This document shows positions 50,073 to 59,158 of a DNA stretch of 64,000 bases, piece after piece. The stretch spans positions 327,557-391,556 of the forward strand of contig JADBKP010000001.1 in NCBI GenBank assembly GCA_014896315.1, in the 5' to 3' direction. Below the pieces are notes generated by a model. The model saw only the letters and a list, made by a program, of their open reading frames with translations, did not search any database and had not been told where the DNA came from. Numbering within the stretch: position 1 is the stretch's first letter; each line of letters starts with the position of its first letter. The stretch comes from Limnochordales bacterium. GTDB taxonomy: Bacteria; Bacillota; Limnochordia; Limnochordales; DUMU01. The translations under genes and the position numbers were made by a program.

Positions 50073-51875
50073 GTGCGCTCGGTAAAGATAAACCGCCGGT
50101 TTGTGGTGGTCCCGGTAGTCGTAACTCTGGCTGCTAGTTTTGCTCTTTATGCTGCCCGCCTGTACCGCAGCGGAGCAACTCCACCCGCTCCCGCACCCGC
50201 CAGGCAGCCGGCCGACGGCAAGTCCCCGGCCGATTACGTCGACAGCCTGATAAGAACGATGTCCGTCGAGGAGAAAGTAGGCCAGCTCTTCATGGTCGGC
50301 TTCCCCGGCAAAGTGATGGGATACGAGGCCCGCACGCTAGTCGAGGATTACCATGTGGGGGGCGTCATTCTCTTCGCGCGGAACGTCGATTCTCCAGCCC
50401 AGGTGGCATATCTTACCAACCAGCTCCAGCAAGCGGCCACTGCCAGCGGGGCACGGATTCCCCTTCTGATCGCGGCCGACCAGGAGGGGGGCACGGTCAA
50501 CCGCCTGGGGCCGAAGGCCACCATATTCCCGGGGCAGATGGCGCTCGGGGCAACCGGATCGGTGGAATTCGCCCGTCGCCAGGGGGAGATCACCGGCCAG
50601 GAGCTGCGGACTGTGGGAATCAACGTTAACTTCGCTCCCGTAGTTGATGTCAACAACAACCCGCGCAACCCGGTTATAGGCATCCGTTCACTGGGAGAGG
50701 ATCCACAGGCCGTCAGCCGGCTGGCGGTCGCCTATATCGAAGGGCTACAGAAGGCAGGGGTAATGGCGACGGCCAAGCACTTCCCCGGGCACGGCGATAC
50801 CACGGTCGATTCCCACGTGGGCCTTCCTGTGATCAATCACCCCCGGGAGCGACTGGAAACGGTGGAGCTAGCTCCCTTCCGGGCAGCAATTGCTGCCGGC
50901 GTGCAGGCTATCATGACGGCGCACATCGTCTTTCCGTCCATAGACAGTACACCCGGCCTGCCGGCCACTCTTTCGGAAAAGGTGCTTACGGGACTGCTCC
51001 GGAACGAGATGGGCTTCTCGGGGTTGATCTTTACCGACGCCCTCGAAATGGGGGCGATTGACAAGACTTACGGAATCGAGGAAGCGGCGGTTATGGCGCT
51101 GCGGGCCGGTGCGGACGTAATGTTGATCGCCTGGCCCAAGGATTGGTACGACGCCGTGCGGGCAATCAAACGGGTGGTGGAGGCAGTTAAACAAGGTGAA
51201 GTGAAACAAGAGCGGGTAGACGCGGCCGTCCGCCGGGTACTGCTTGCCAAATACAACCTGGGACTCTTCCAGAAAAACCAGGTAGACCAGGGCAAGGTCA
51301 ATGAGCTCGTCGGCCGGGCGGAAAACAGGGAGGTGGGGCTGGAGATCGCTCGCCGCAGCATCACTGTGGTACGCAACAGCGCGGGCCTGCTACCCCTGAA
51401 GAGCGGGTACACGGGGCGGGTGCTGGTCATCGGCCCGCAGGAGACTACCCTCACCGGCGTCGAAGAGCTGGGTGCAGCATCCAGTACTCTCGGTAAGGCG
51501 GTTCGAAGCGGCGCCAAGAACGTGACCGAATATCTCTACCCGGTCCGTTCCTTTGACCCCGCGGCAGCAGTGGCGCAAGCCCGGCAAGCCGATCTCATCA
51601 TCGTCGGCACCTACCGGGCTTCTCAATACCGTTCACAGGTGGATATGGTCAACCAGCTGCTGCAGCTCGGCAAGCCGGTCATCGTTATCGCCCTGCGTGA
51701 ACCGTATGACATCATGGAGTTCCCGCAAGTTAAGACTTACATCGCTACTTATGGGACCTCCACCGTATCTATGACTGCCCTGGGGGACATCCTGTTCGGA
51801 CGGATCAAACCCGCGGGGAAGCTGCCGGTAAGCATACCCAACGTGGCGCAGGCCGGCACGGGATTGAGCTGGTAG
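50073..51875 (+). CDS. Glycoside hydrolase family 3 (NagZ-like beta-N-acetylhexosaminidase), membrane-anchored
   Basis: GTG 50073 with AAGGGGGT upstream gives 600 residues. An N-terminal anchor (VVVPVVVTLAASFALYAARL) and a Pro/Ala linker precede the GH3 N-terminal barrel (about 60-385): KVGQLFMVGFPG, LIAADQEGG, FAPVVDVNNNPRNPVIGIRS, AKHFPGHGDTTVDSH (the NagZ-type catalytic His-Asp loop) and LIFTDALEMGAI. The C-terminal half is the GH3 alpha/beta sandwich. It removes terminal GlcNAc from muropeptides or other glycans outside the membrane, so it may take part in wall turnover. Confidence 0.92.
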   Translation: MRSVKINRRFVVVPVVVTLAASFALYAARLYRSGATPPAPAPARQPADGKSPADYVDSLIRTMSVEEKVGQLFMVGFPGKVMGYEARTLVEDYHVGGVILFARNVDSPAQVAYLTNQLQQAATASGARIPLLIAADQEGGTVNRLGPKATIFPGQMALGATGSVEFARRQGEITGQELRTVGINVNFAPVVDVNNNPRNPVIGIRSLGEDPQAVSRLAVAYIEGLQKAGVMATAKHFPGHGDTTVDSHVGLPVINHPRERLETVELAPFRAAIAAGVQAIMTAHIVFPSIDSTPGLPATLSEKVLTGLLRNEMGFSGLIFTDALEMGAIDKTYGIEEAAVMALRAGADVMLIAWPKDWYDAVRAIKRVVEAVKQGEVKQERVDAAVRRVLLAKYNLGLFQKNQVDQGKVNELVGRAENREVGLEIARRSITVVRNSAGLLPLKSGYTGRVLVIGPQETTLTGVEELGAASSTLGKAVRSGAKNVTEYLYPVRSFDPAAAVAQARQADLIIVGTYRASQYRSQVDMVNQLLQLGKPVIVIALREPYDIMEFPQVKTYIATYGTSTVSMTALGDILFGRIKPAGKLPVSIPNVAQAGTGLSW

Positions 51876-51992
51876 TATTGTTCATTCAAATTCGTGCTCG
51901 ACCTCTGGCAGCTGCGTCAACACTACCGGAGGGAGGATTCCCGTGCCAGCATCCAGGAACGCTCTGGTCGGCCGGATTAGACAAACGGCTAG

Positions 51993-52853
51993 TTAACGCC
52001 CGCGGGTGTCCTGGCCCATCAGCGTGCGGGCAATGGGATCATTCCTGTCGATTACCAGCGTTGTCTTGTCTTTCAGCCCTTGCTGCAGAGTTTGCAGGCG
52101 CACCCAGAAGGCGTAGAAGGAAGGATCCCTCCCATACGCTTCGGCGTAGATGCGGGTCGCTTCTGCATCCGCCCGACCCATGATCTCCTGCGCCTGCCTG
52201 TTTGCCTCTGCCACCATCACCGCCACCTGCCGATCGGTCTCGGCCCGGATTCGGGTTGCCTCGGCATTACCGGTCGCCCTTTCCTGCTGGGCGATACGAT
52301 CTCGTTCGGAACGCATCCGGTCGAAAACCGCCTGTTGATTGGCTTGAGGCAGTTCCAACCGGACGAACTCTACATCCATCAATTTGATGCCGTATGCCTG
52401 GAGCTTTGGCTGGGCGTCCCGGACGATCCGGTCGGTAAGCTCCTTGCGGCCCACGATCAACTCATCAAAAGGCGTGCGGCTGATTTCCTGGCGAACCGAA
52501 CTGAAGACTACATCATCAAGGCGGATGAGCGCCTGCGTCACCGTTCCCATGGTGCGGACAAACTCCAGGGGATTGTCGATCCGCCAGAGTACGTAGTAAT
52601 CCGCGATGATCGTGCGCTTATCCTGAGAGATGGCATCTTCTGGCTCGGCATTCAGGAAAAGTACGGTCTTGGGAAGTAGCTGCACTTTTTGAATGAAAGG
52701 TATGCGCAGATGCGGCCCGGGGCTGGTTACTGCGCGTACCGGTTCGCCAAACTGCAGCACCACTGCCTGCTCCCGCGGGTTGAGCGTAAACAGGCTGCTT
52801 GCTGCGACCACCACCGCCAGTGCCACGATTGCTAAGAGGACCCACCGGCGCAC
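51993..52853 (-). CDS. hflC: HflC-like SPFH-domain membrane protein
   Basis: GTG 52853 is preferred because AAAGGAGA, at the very end of hflK, precedes it; ATG 52877 (24 bases earlier) is an alternative. One N-terminal membrane segment (WVLLAIVALAVVVAASSLF) is followed by the SPFH/band 7 domain (NPREQAVVLQFGEPVRAVTSPGPHLRIPFIQKV) and a long Ala/Glu-rich coiled coil (AQQERATGNAEATRIRAETDRQV). HflK and HflC form a large membrane cage that regulates FtsH proteolysis. The gene directly follows hflK. Confidence 0.93.
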   Translation of the reverse strand: MRRWVLLAIVALAVVVAASSLFTLNPREQAVVLQFGEPVRAVTSPGPHLRIPFIQKVQLLPKTVLFLNAEPEDAISQDKRTIIADYYVLWRIDNPLEFVRTMGTVTQALIRLDDVVFSSVRQEISRTPFDELIVGRKELTDRIVRDAQPKLQAYGIKLMDVEFVRLELPQANQQAVFDRMRSERDRIAQQERATGNAEATRIRAETDRQVAVMVAEANRQAQEIMGRADAEATRIYAEAYGRDPSFYAFWVRLQTLQQGLKDKTTLVIDRNDPIARTLMGQDTRGR

Positions 52854-52860
52854 CGGTCGC

Positions 52861-53862
52861 TCACTCTCCTTTGTCATCCAGTTTGAGCTGGTACAGGACG
52901 CCCGCACTGTCCGTGATGTAGATCTCCTTCACGTTGGGCAGCACCTGCTGCAGCATCTCGTTGTAGAGCCGCTCGCGCGTGACGTCAGGCGACTTGCGAT
53001 ACTCCTCGTACAGCTGAGTGAAACGGGCAGCATCACCCCGGGCCCGGTTGATCCGTTCAGCCGCATAGGCTTCCGCTTTGGCCAGAATCTCGGCCACTTT
53101 CCCCTGAGCCTCCGCCAGCTGCGCATTCTGGTAGGCTTGCGCCTGGTTCACCAGGGTGGCCCGGGTCTCAATGGCATTCTGCACCTCGGCGAAAGCACTT
53201 CTTACCGGTTCAGGCGGGACAACCGATTGCAGCTGAACGTTGAGGACCTGCACGCCGCTGTCCACCTGCCGCAAGAGCGATTGCAGATGCGTCTGCGCCT
53301 CCTGCTGCACGATGTCTTTCTGGGTCGTCAGTACTTCGTCTACGGTATGGGTGGCCACGGTTGCCCGCATCGCGGCCTCAGCTGCGCCCCGTACCAGGGC
53401 CGAGAAGTCCTCGATGTTCTCCCAGTGCTTCCAGGACTCCGGGTAGGTGTACTGGACCGCGTACTCGACATGGATCATGTTTTGATCTCGGGTGAGCACG
53501 TAATCGACCTGGGAAGTGTAGGTGAGTTGCCGGTCGCCTCTCGCGGGTATCTGTGTCTGGAAGCCTACCTGAACGGTGTCAACGCGGGTATGGGGAAAAA
53601 GTCTGACGCTCTGGATAGGTGCAGGAAGCTTGAAGTGCAGCCCGGGATCGGCGATCGGTCCGGGCGCTCCCAGTGTATAGACACGTCCCTGCTCGGCTGC
53701 CGGTACTGTATACCAGATCCCCGTCCCGGGTAGAAGCAGCCAGAGGGCGAGAAGGACGGCAATCAGGACCGGCCATCTGTCCCACGGCAGCAGGCGCCCC
53801 GGCTTGCGCCGCAGTGGCTCGCCGCCCCCAGCTTCGAATACCTGGCCTTGAAACTCGTTCAC
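52861..53862 (-). CDS. hflK: HflK-like SPFH-domain membrane protein
   Basis: GTG 53862 with AAAAGGAGG upstream gives 333 residues. A short cytoplasmic N-terminus with Gly and Arg precedes the membrane segment (VLIAVLLALWLLLPGTGIWYTV), the SPFH domain (AAEQGRVYTLGAPGPIADPGLHFKLPAPIQSV) and a coiled coil (AQLAEAQGKVAEILAKAEAYAAERINRARGD). With HflC it forms the FtsH-modulating complex. Its stop overlaps the ribosome site of hflC, so the two are translationally linked. Confidence 0.94.
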   Translation of the reverse strand: MNEFQGQVFEAGGGEPLRRKPGRLLPWDRWPVLIAVLLALWLLLPGTGIWYTVPAAEQGRVYTLGAPGPIADPGLHFKLPAPIQSVRLFPHTRVDTVQVGFQTQIPARGDRQLTYTSQVDYVLTRDQNMIHVEYAVQYTYPESWKHWENIEDFSALVRGAAEAAMRATVATHTVDEVLTTQKDIVQQEAQTHLQSLLRQVDSGVQVLNVQLQSVVPPEPVRSAFAEVQNAIETRATLVNQAQAYQNAQLAEAQGKVAEILAKAEAYAAERINRARGDAARFTQLYEEYRKSPDVTRERLYNEMLQQVLPNVKEIYITDSAGVLYQLKLDDKGE

Positions 53863-53913
53863 CCAACTGCCTCCTTTTATTCCTTTTCGTGACCTTGTTT
53901 GTGGCTGCCCGGT

Positions 53914-54885
53914 CTATGCCTGGCGCTCGAGCACCTGGTCTACCAGACGATCCAGCAACCTGGCCGCCTCGTTGCCGGGTAAGCGGGCTAGCCTCTCCCG
54001 GGCGGCGAGAGCAAACTCCGCGGCTTTCGCCCGCGCGTACTCCAGGGCGTCGCTGCGCCGGACCTCCTCTATCACTCTGTCGACCACTTCCCGGGTGAGG
54101 GGCTCGGTAGTAAGCTGTGGCAAGAGACGGGCCCGGACTGCTTCGTCCTGCAGCAGACGGAGCACCGGCAGGGTGATCGAGCCCTCCATCAGGTCACTGC
54201 CGACAGGCTTACCCATCTTCTCGGAACTCCCGGTGAGATCCAGCAGGTCGTCCACTACCTGGAAGGCCATCCCCAGGTTGAGTCCGTATTCGTGGCAGGC
54301 CTGCCATTCCTCGGGGGTCGCTCCTGCCATCCGGGCTCCTGCTTCGCAACAGGCAGCAAAGAAGCGAGCGGTCTTTTTTTCGATGCGAAGGAAGTAGGCC
54401 TCCTCGCTTTGGTGCCAGTTCCACCTGTTGCGGTGCTGATCAACCTCACCCTCACACATGTCATAGACCATCTGCGCCATCAACACGACGACGGGAGCAG
54501 GGGCATTCTCCACCAGCAACCGCAACGCCCGTGCCAGCAGGGCATCGCCGGACAGGACAGCTACCTGGTTGCCGTAGAGGGCGTTGATCGTGGGGTGGCC
54601 GCGGCGTAGCGGCGCTTCATCCACAATGTCATCGTGAACGAGAGTTGCCATATGGACCAGCTCGGCGGCGACTGCCACCGGTAAGACAGCCGCCGGCTCC
54701 TCGCCAAAAAGGCGGGCCGAAAGAAGTGTCAACAACGGACGAACCCGTTTCCCACCGCCGCGTGACAAGTATCTGGCAAGGTCACAAACGGCATCTTCGG
54801 CAGCAAAGGTGGCCTCTAGCTCTCTTTCAATGCTGGCGAGCATGTTTTCAATCTGGAGGTACCCCTGCCCTAGCATCGGGACCAT
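53914..54885 (-). CDS. Polyprenyl diphosphate synthase (long-chain, HepT/IspB type)
   Basis: The 323-residue protein carries both Asp-rich motifs: first H84-DDIVD (D85, D86, D89) and second VVDDLLDLTG (D212, D213, D216), with GGGKRVRP and the GSDLMEGSITLPVL region. It condenses isopentenyl diphosphate into a long-chain prenyl diphosphate, most likely the menaquinone side chain. No quinone genes are adjacent. AAAGAGGTGG precedes ATG 54885, and a 15-bp palindrome lies just upstream. Confidence 0.95.
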   Translation of the reverse strand: MVPMLGQGYLQIENMLASIERELEATFAAEDAVCDLARYLSRGGGKRVRPLLTLLSARLFGEEPAAVLPVAVAAELVHMATLVHDDIVDEAPLRRGHPTINALYGNQVAVLSGDALLARALRLLVENAPAPVVVLMAQMVYDMCEGEVDQHRNRWNWHQSEEAYFLRIEKKTARFFAACCEAGARMAGATPEEWQACHEYGLNLGMAFQVVDDLLDLTGSSEKMGKPVGSDLMEGSITLPVLRLLQDEAVRARLLPQLTTEPLTREVVDRVIEEVRRSDALEYARAKAAEFALAARERLARLPGNEAARLLDRLVDQVLERQA

Positions 54886-54931
54886 GGCTCCACCTCTTTA
54901 CTGGAGTAGCTGCCTTCGCACCCATTAATAC

Positions 54932-54946
54932 CAGTACTCAGTACTG
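54932..54946. promoter_or_regulatory. 15-bp palindrome upstream of the polyprenyl synthase gene
   Basis: CAGTACTCAGTACTG is a perfect 7-1-7 inverted repeat 47 bases before the start codon at 54885. It could be an operator for an unknown regulator. Confidence 0.3.
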
Positions 54947-55023
54947 TATTGATAGTACCCGTGGAGCGACGCCAGGACAAGGATGGGGGGGTGGACGTAC
55001 GGCTCAGCTTCACCCGTGCGTCC

Positions 55024-55668
55024 TCACGGTTGAAGGTAGAAGGCCAGGCATTGCAGTTCGGCGCTGAGATCGGCCGTAACTACATGAACGTCCTCCGGCA
55101 CCTTCAATTTCATTGGGGCGAAGTTGAGAATTCCCTTGACACCGGCGCCAACCAGCTGGTCGGCCACCCCCTGGGCGGCCTCAGCAGGTACGGCTATAAT
55201 CGCCAGCTTGATGTTTAGACGCTCCACCAGTCCTGGAAGCTCTGCCACCGGTAAGACGGGAACCCCCTCCACCAACACTCCTATTTTGCGCGGGTCGGAA
55301 TCAAACATGGCGACGATGTGCAGATGAAAGTCGGGCTCGTTCAAGTAACGCCGGCGATGGTAGCGGGCAAGGGCCACCCCTAAATTTCCCATCCCCACAA
55401 GCGCAATCCGCACTTCTCTGTCGAGATGGAGTATGCGGCGCAGCTCATTTCGCAGGTAATGAACGTCGTAACCGACCCCCTGCTTGCCGAATTCGCCAAA
55501 CCAGGCGAGATCCTTGCGCACCAGCGCGGGCGTCACCCCCGCCCGCTCACCCAATTCCTGCGAGGAAAGGAGTTTGATGCCCCGGGTCTGCGCCACATCG
55601 TCCAGAACCCGCAGGTACAGTGGTAGCCGGCGAACCACGGCTTCACTTATCTTTATGGGCCGCGGCAT
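55024..55668 (-). CDS. rex: Redox-sensing transcriptional repressor Rex
   Basis: The 214-residue protein has an N-terminal winged helix (residues 1-80: ISEAVVRRLPLYLRVLDDV, TPALVRKDLAWFGEFGKQGVGYDV) and an NAD(H)-binding Rossmann fold (RIALVGMGNLGVALARY), ending with the helix that swaps between monomers (AELQCLAFYL). Rex senses the NADH/NAD+ ratio and represses fermentation, respiration and redox genes. A Rex-like box is present in this window at 29760-29777. GGAGGGT precedes ATG 55668, and the gene is divergent from rlmH. Confidence 0.97.
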   Translation of the reverse strand: MPRPIKISEAVVRRLPLYLRVLDDVAQTRGIKLLSSQELGERAGVTPALVRKDLAWFGEFGKQGVGYDVHYLRNELRRILHLDREVRIALVGMGNLGVALARYHRRRYLNEPDFHLHIVAMFDSDPRKIGVLVEGVPVLPVAELPGLVERLNIKLAIIAVPAEAAQGVADQLVGAGVKGILNFAPMKLKVPEDVHVVTADLSAELQCLAFYLQP

Positions 55669-55799
55669 GCTTTACCCTCCCGGTTAAAATAGAAACGAGA
55701 GTCGCCGCTTTAACTTTCTGCACCGCAACCGGTTCCCCTCTCCCGTTTGTTACCTCGGACACAATCCCCCGCTCAGGACATCGGAAGGAGGTCGCGACA

Positions 55800-56279
55800 C
55801 TGGGCAAGATCTGCGTCATAACTGTAGGGCCGCTTCGCTCATTCTACCTGGAGGGCGCCCGCGACTACCTTCGCCGCCTCACACCTTACGCTGCCTGCGA
55901 GATCCGTTCGGTCAGACCCGAACCACTCCCGGCACGCCTCGTCCCGGGAGCGATCGAACAGATCAAGCAGAAGGAAGGAGACCGCCTGCTGGCGGCAGCT
56001 GGCAGCGAAGCGCTGCTCATAGCCCTGGACAGCAGGGGCGAAAGCTTCACATCTGAGGCATTCGCCCGCCAGCTGGATGCCTGGTGGGTCGAATCGGGGG
56101 CACGGTTGACATTTGTGATCGGCGGAACTTTGGGTCTGGCCGAGAGCGTGCGCCGGGCTGCCCGGGCCTCCCTGTCTCTCTCCCGGCTCACCTTCCCCCA
56201 TGAGCTGGCTGCCCTCATCCTGCTTGAACAGATCTACCGGGCCTTTCGGATCCTGCGGGGAGAACCGTACCATTATTAG
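55800..56279 (+). CDS. rlmH: 23S rRNA (pseudouridine-1915-N3)-methyltransferase RlmH, CTG start
   Basis: The frame has no ATG, GTG or TTG near the expected start. CTG 55800 lies seven bases after a perfect AAGGAGGT (55785-55792) and gives 159 residues, the usual length of RlmH, beginning (M)GKICVITVGPLRSFYLEGARDYLRRL. The SPOUT methyltransferase knot features are present: LIALDSRGESFTSEAFA, LTFVIGGTLGLAES, and the C-terminal LLEQIYRAFRILRGEPYHY. It methylates pseudouridine 1915 in helix 69 of 23S rRNA. The 3' end overlaps the convergent MFS gene by 65 bases. Confidence 0.93.
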   Translation: MGKICVITVGPLRSFYLEGARDYLRRLTPYAACEIRSVRPEPLPARLVPGAIEQIKQKEGDRLLAAAGSEALLIALDSRGESFTSEAFARQLDAWWVESGARLTFVIGGTLGLAESVRRAARASLSLSRLTFPHELAALILLEQIYRAFRILRGEPYHY

Positions 56280-57723
56280 TCCCAGCTCTGGCATCCCCAC
56301 TGATTCGCAGAAAGAGCAGTGAACCGACGGCCCGCAGCACCGCCATGCTCAGCATAGAGACGGCAAAGCCAAAGCTTTCGTAAAGAGCCATGCCCACCAG
56401 CGGAGAGACGATGGCTGCCATCTGCACCACGGTGTTAAGATAAGCAATATCGGACGGCCGGCGAGCAGGGTCACTGTACTCCAGCCATTGATTGAAAAGG
56501 GCCAGGTTGAAGCCTCCCACAACAGCGCCGCCGATGAGGTCGAGCGAGACGCTGACATAGAGGAATTGCTGGAGGGACAAGGTCCTGCTCAGCCAGACCC
56601 AGGTCACGGGGGTTAACGCCAGCCCCAGGGCCGTCCAGCCAACCACCCAACCGTTGCCGCGCCGGTTGCACAGCCGGGACCACAGACGGTAGGTGACTAT
56701 CGAACCGAGGCTACCGGCTACCGTGTACAGGCTCATCCAGGTATTGTCAACGTTCAACACGTCGAGCTTGTATACGGTGAAGACGGGCCAGAGCGCCATC
56801 CAGGCAAAATGATAGAAGAAGACGATCCCGACGTAGTGCAGGTACTGGGGGCGGGCGCGCAAACGCTCCCATTCAGCCACCAGACCCCGCCGGACGGCCA
56901 CAACCCATCCCCTCGCCACGGCGATACCGGATCCATTGCCTCCGCTGCCTCCGCTTCCTCCGCTGTTACCACGGCCGACCGGCCGGGCATGGCTGCACTC
57001 ACCGACCCGATCTTCTCGCCCCGCCGGCTCGGACGGGGCCGTAATCAACCGGGAGAGATAGTAGGTCTCGAGCACCCCGAAGAGGCCGGCAACCGCAAAG
57101 GTCAACTGGTAGCCCAGGGGCTTGGGCAACGCATCGATGGCCAGCCCGGCCCCGACCACAGCTGCCATACCGGTCCAGGACATCCACCGGGAACGGATGG
57201 CAAACGCATCAGCTCTCACGGCCGGCGGAAAGAGTTCGCCCATCAGCGTCTGCCAGGCCACCGTGACCACTGCCCCCGGCAAGGCTCCCAGCGCGACAAA
57301 GGCAACCACCAGCCCGGGGCGGATAACCGCGGGAAAGAAGGGAACAAGAGCCATGGCGACGATTAAGAGCCGGGTCAGCAGCAACAGCCGGGTGGCCAGG
57401 CGCTTTTTGTCTTTGGCCCTCTCAACCCAGAGCGCCCCCGGAAGGACACAGACGGCCATCATCGCCGCAGGTAGTGATGTCAACAAGGCAATCTGGAGGT
57501 TGCTTGCGCCCAGGCGCTCAGCAAAGATAGGGTAAAAAGGTCCACTGAGGTTCAGAGCGACCATCGCCGCCATGCCGTTCAGGACATTGTAGCGGTGATT
57601 GGCTTCCAGCACCGGGTCGTCGGTACGCAGCCGGTACGAAAAAAGACCCGACAGCGAAAGTGGCCGCAAGGGCCACCCTGCCTTGCCGGGCAAATACTTG
57701 GCGATAACCGGTCGGGTAAGCAC
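56215..57723 (-). CDS. Major facilitator superfamily transporter
   Basis: The protein has 502 residues; GTG 57723 follows GGAGGGAG. About 12 membrane segments are seen, split by a hydrophilic Gly/Ser-rich loop (residues about 235-270, with GRGNSGGSGGSGGNGSG). NHRYNVLNGMAAMVALNLSGPFYPIFAERLG begins the first half, and WMALWPVFTVYKLDVLNVDNTWMSLYTVAGSLGSIV the second. The substrate is unknown. The C-terminal 30 residues or so (RAGTNNGTVLPAGSERPGRS) are antisense to the end of rlmH. Confidence 0.9.
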   Translation of the reverse strand: MLTRPVIAKYLPGKAGWPLRPLSLSGLFSYRLRTDDPVLEANHRYNVLNGMAAMVALNLSGPFYPIFAERLGASNLQIALLTSLPAAMMAVCVLPGALWVERAKDKKRLATRLLLLTRLLIVAMALVPFFPAVIRPGLVVAFVALGALPGAVVTVAWQTLMGELFPPAVRADAFAIRSRWMSWTGMAAVVGAGLAIDALPKPLGYQLTFAVAGLFGVLETYYLSRLITAPSEPAGREDRVGECSHARPVGRGNSGGSGGSGGNGSGIAVARGWVVAVRRGLVAEWERLRARPQYLHYVGIVFFYHFAWMALWPVFTVYKLDVLNVDNTWMSLYTVAGSLGSIVTYRLWSRLCNRRGNGWVVGWTALGLALTPVTWVWLSRTLSLQQFLYVSVSLDLIGGAVVGGFNLALFNQWLEYSDPARRPSDIAYLNTVVQMAAIVSPLVGMALYESFGFAVSMLSMAVLRAVGSLLFLRISGDARAGTNNGTVLPAGSERPGRSVQAG

Positions 57724-57831
57724 CGGCTCCCTCCTGCCAGACGGGGGAAATCACTCTACCGAACGCGAATGTGATTCTACTATTTCTCCCTGCCGCCAGC
57801 AATCGGGTGGATCAGCGGGGATTCTCCCCCC

Positions 57832-59070
57832 TCAAAGGCGGACCCGTGCCGAACGGCGTTCACCCCGCCGGTAGAATCCCAGCTCGAGGCTGCCGCCGAA
57901 TCCGGCTTTCCGTACTACCGCCACCAGTTCTTCCATAGTCTCGATGCGTTTGCCATTGGCAAGAACGATGACATCGTTTGGCTGCAGACCGATCTTCTCT
58001 GCGGGAGACCGGGGAATGATCTGAACGATATACGCCCCTTTCTCCACAGGCAGCTTCTGTCCCGTAATCTGCGCCAGGGCAGCCGCAATCTCAGGCGTCA
58101 GGCTGCCGCCCACCACCCCCAGCCGCAACACCCGCCCGTGCTCGAGCAGCTGGCGCGCTACTTCCATCGCCCGGTTGATGGGGATAGCAAAACCGATGTT
58201 GGGGGTAATACCCTGGATGGGTTGCAAAATGGCGGTGTTTATGCCTACCACCCGGCCGGACGTGTCCAGCAGGGGGCCGCCGCTATTGCCCGGATTGATG
58301 GAGGCATCGGTCTGGATCAGCCCCTCGAGGTAGACGGGAACGGCACCCACCTCGCTTTCTGCTTGCGACTCATCCATGACCCTGCCGTTAGTGTTGGTTC
58401 CCGGGACTTCCACCCCCTCAGGCACTACCGGCAAAGTCCGCTGGAGTGCGCTGATAACCCCAACTGTTACCGAGTGGTCGAAACGGAATGGATTGCCAAT
58501 GGCAATCACAAATTGCCCCACTTCCAGCTTGTCCGAGTCAGCCAGCTTGGCCACGGGAAGTTTCTCTCGCGTGGTGCGTCCGGCTGCCTCCGGTGCGGAC
58601 AGGCCCTCCAGCTGGATGACGGCCAGGTCGCTCCATGGATCCGCCCCTCTTACGCGGCCGGGGAAGTGGCGGCCATCACTGAGAAAGACGTCGATACGCT
58701 TGGCCCCCGCCACAACGTGATTGTTGGTCAGCACCAGCCCCCGGGAGTCTATGATCACTCCCGAGCCTACCCCCTCAGTCTCCTGCGGGATACGGAAGAA
58801 GAGGTTCTCCACCATGGTTTCCGTGGTAGTGGTGATCTTGACGACAGCCGGGCCAACCTCCCGGGCCACGTTCTTGATTCGCTCCTCTAAGCTGTCGTCA
58901 CGCGAGGCTGTCGGGCGAAGGGGGGGTAATACGCGCGCCGACAGCCCCAGGCTCTTCCAGGTCGCGTCGGGCAGTGTCGCGAACAAGGTGAGTGCCACCA
59001 GCACGCCTCCCAGGAACGCAGCCCACACTCGTACCGTTCTGTCAAAGCGTTGTCTGTCTCGTTCACGCAC
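57832..59070 (-). CDS. htrA: HtrA-type serine protease with PDZ domain
   Basis: GTG 59070 with AAAGGGAG upstream gives 412 residues. One N-terminal membrane anchor (residues 14-33) is followed by a trypsin-like domain with catalytic triad H118 (TNNHVV), D148 (WSDLAV) and S263 (NPGNSGGP). An insert of about 20 residues (EVPGTNTNGRVMDESQAESE) sits before the active-site loop. A PDZ domain (about 310-400, GAYIVQIIPRSPAEKIGLQPNDVIVLANG) follows. It degrades damaged proteins outside the membrane. The gene lies close to rlmH and rex, an arrangement often seen in Bacillota. Confidence 0.96.
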   Translation of the reverse strand: MRERDRQRFDRTVRVWAAFLGGVLVALTLFATLPDATWKSLGLSARVLPPLRPTASRDDSLEERIKNVAREVGPAVVKITTTTETMVENLFFRIPQETEGVGSGVIIDSRGLVLTNNHVVAGAKRIDVFLSDGRHFPGRVRGADPWSDLAVIQLEGLSAPEAAGRTTREKLPVAKLADSDKLEVGQFVIAIGNPFRFDHSVTVGVISALQRTLPVVPEGVEVPGTNTNGRVMDESQAESEVGAVPVYLEGLIQTDASINPGNSGGPLLDTSGRVVGINTAILQPIQGITPNIGFAIPINRAMEVARQLLEHGRVLRLGVVGGSLTPEIAAALAQITGQKLPVEKGAYIVQIIPRSPAEKIGLQPNDVIVLANGKRIETMEELVAVVRKAGFGGSLELGFYRRGERRSARVRL

Positions 59071-59121
59071 GGCAATCTCCCTTTCCGGCCTTAGTCTGGC
59101 CGCGTAGCGAAGAGTTTGCCG

Positions 59122-59151
59122 GCGGAAGAATGCGGAAGAATGCGGAAGAAA
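59122..59151 (+). repeat. Three tandem 10-bp units
   Basis: GCGGAAGAAT is repeated twice, with a third copy ending in A, in the short gap between htrA and the BtuCD-like fusion gene. It looks like a simple slippage repeat. Confidence 0.85.
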
Positions 59152-59158
59152 GCAGAAG

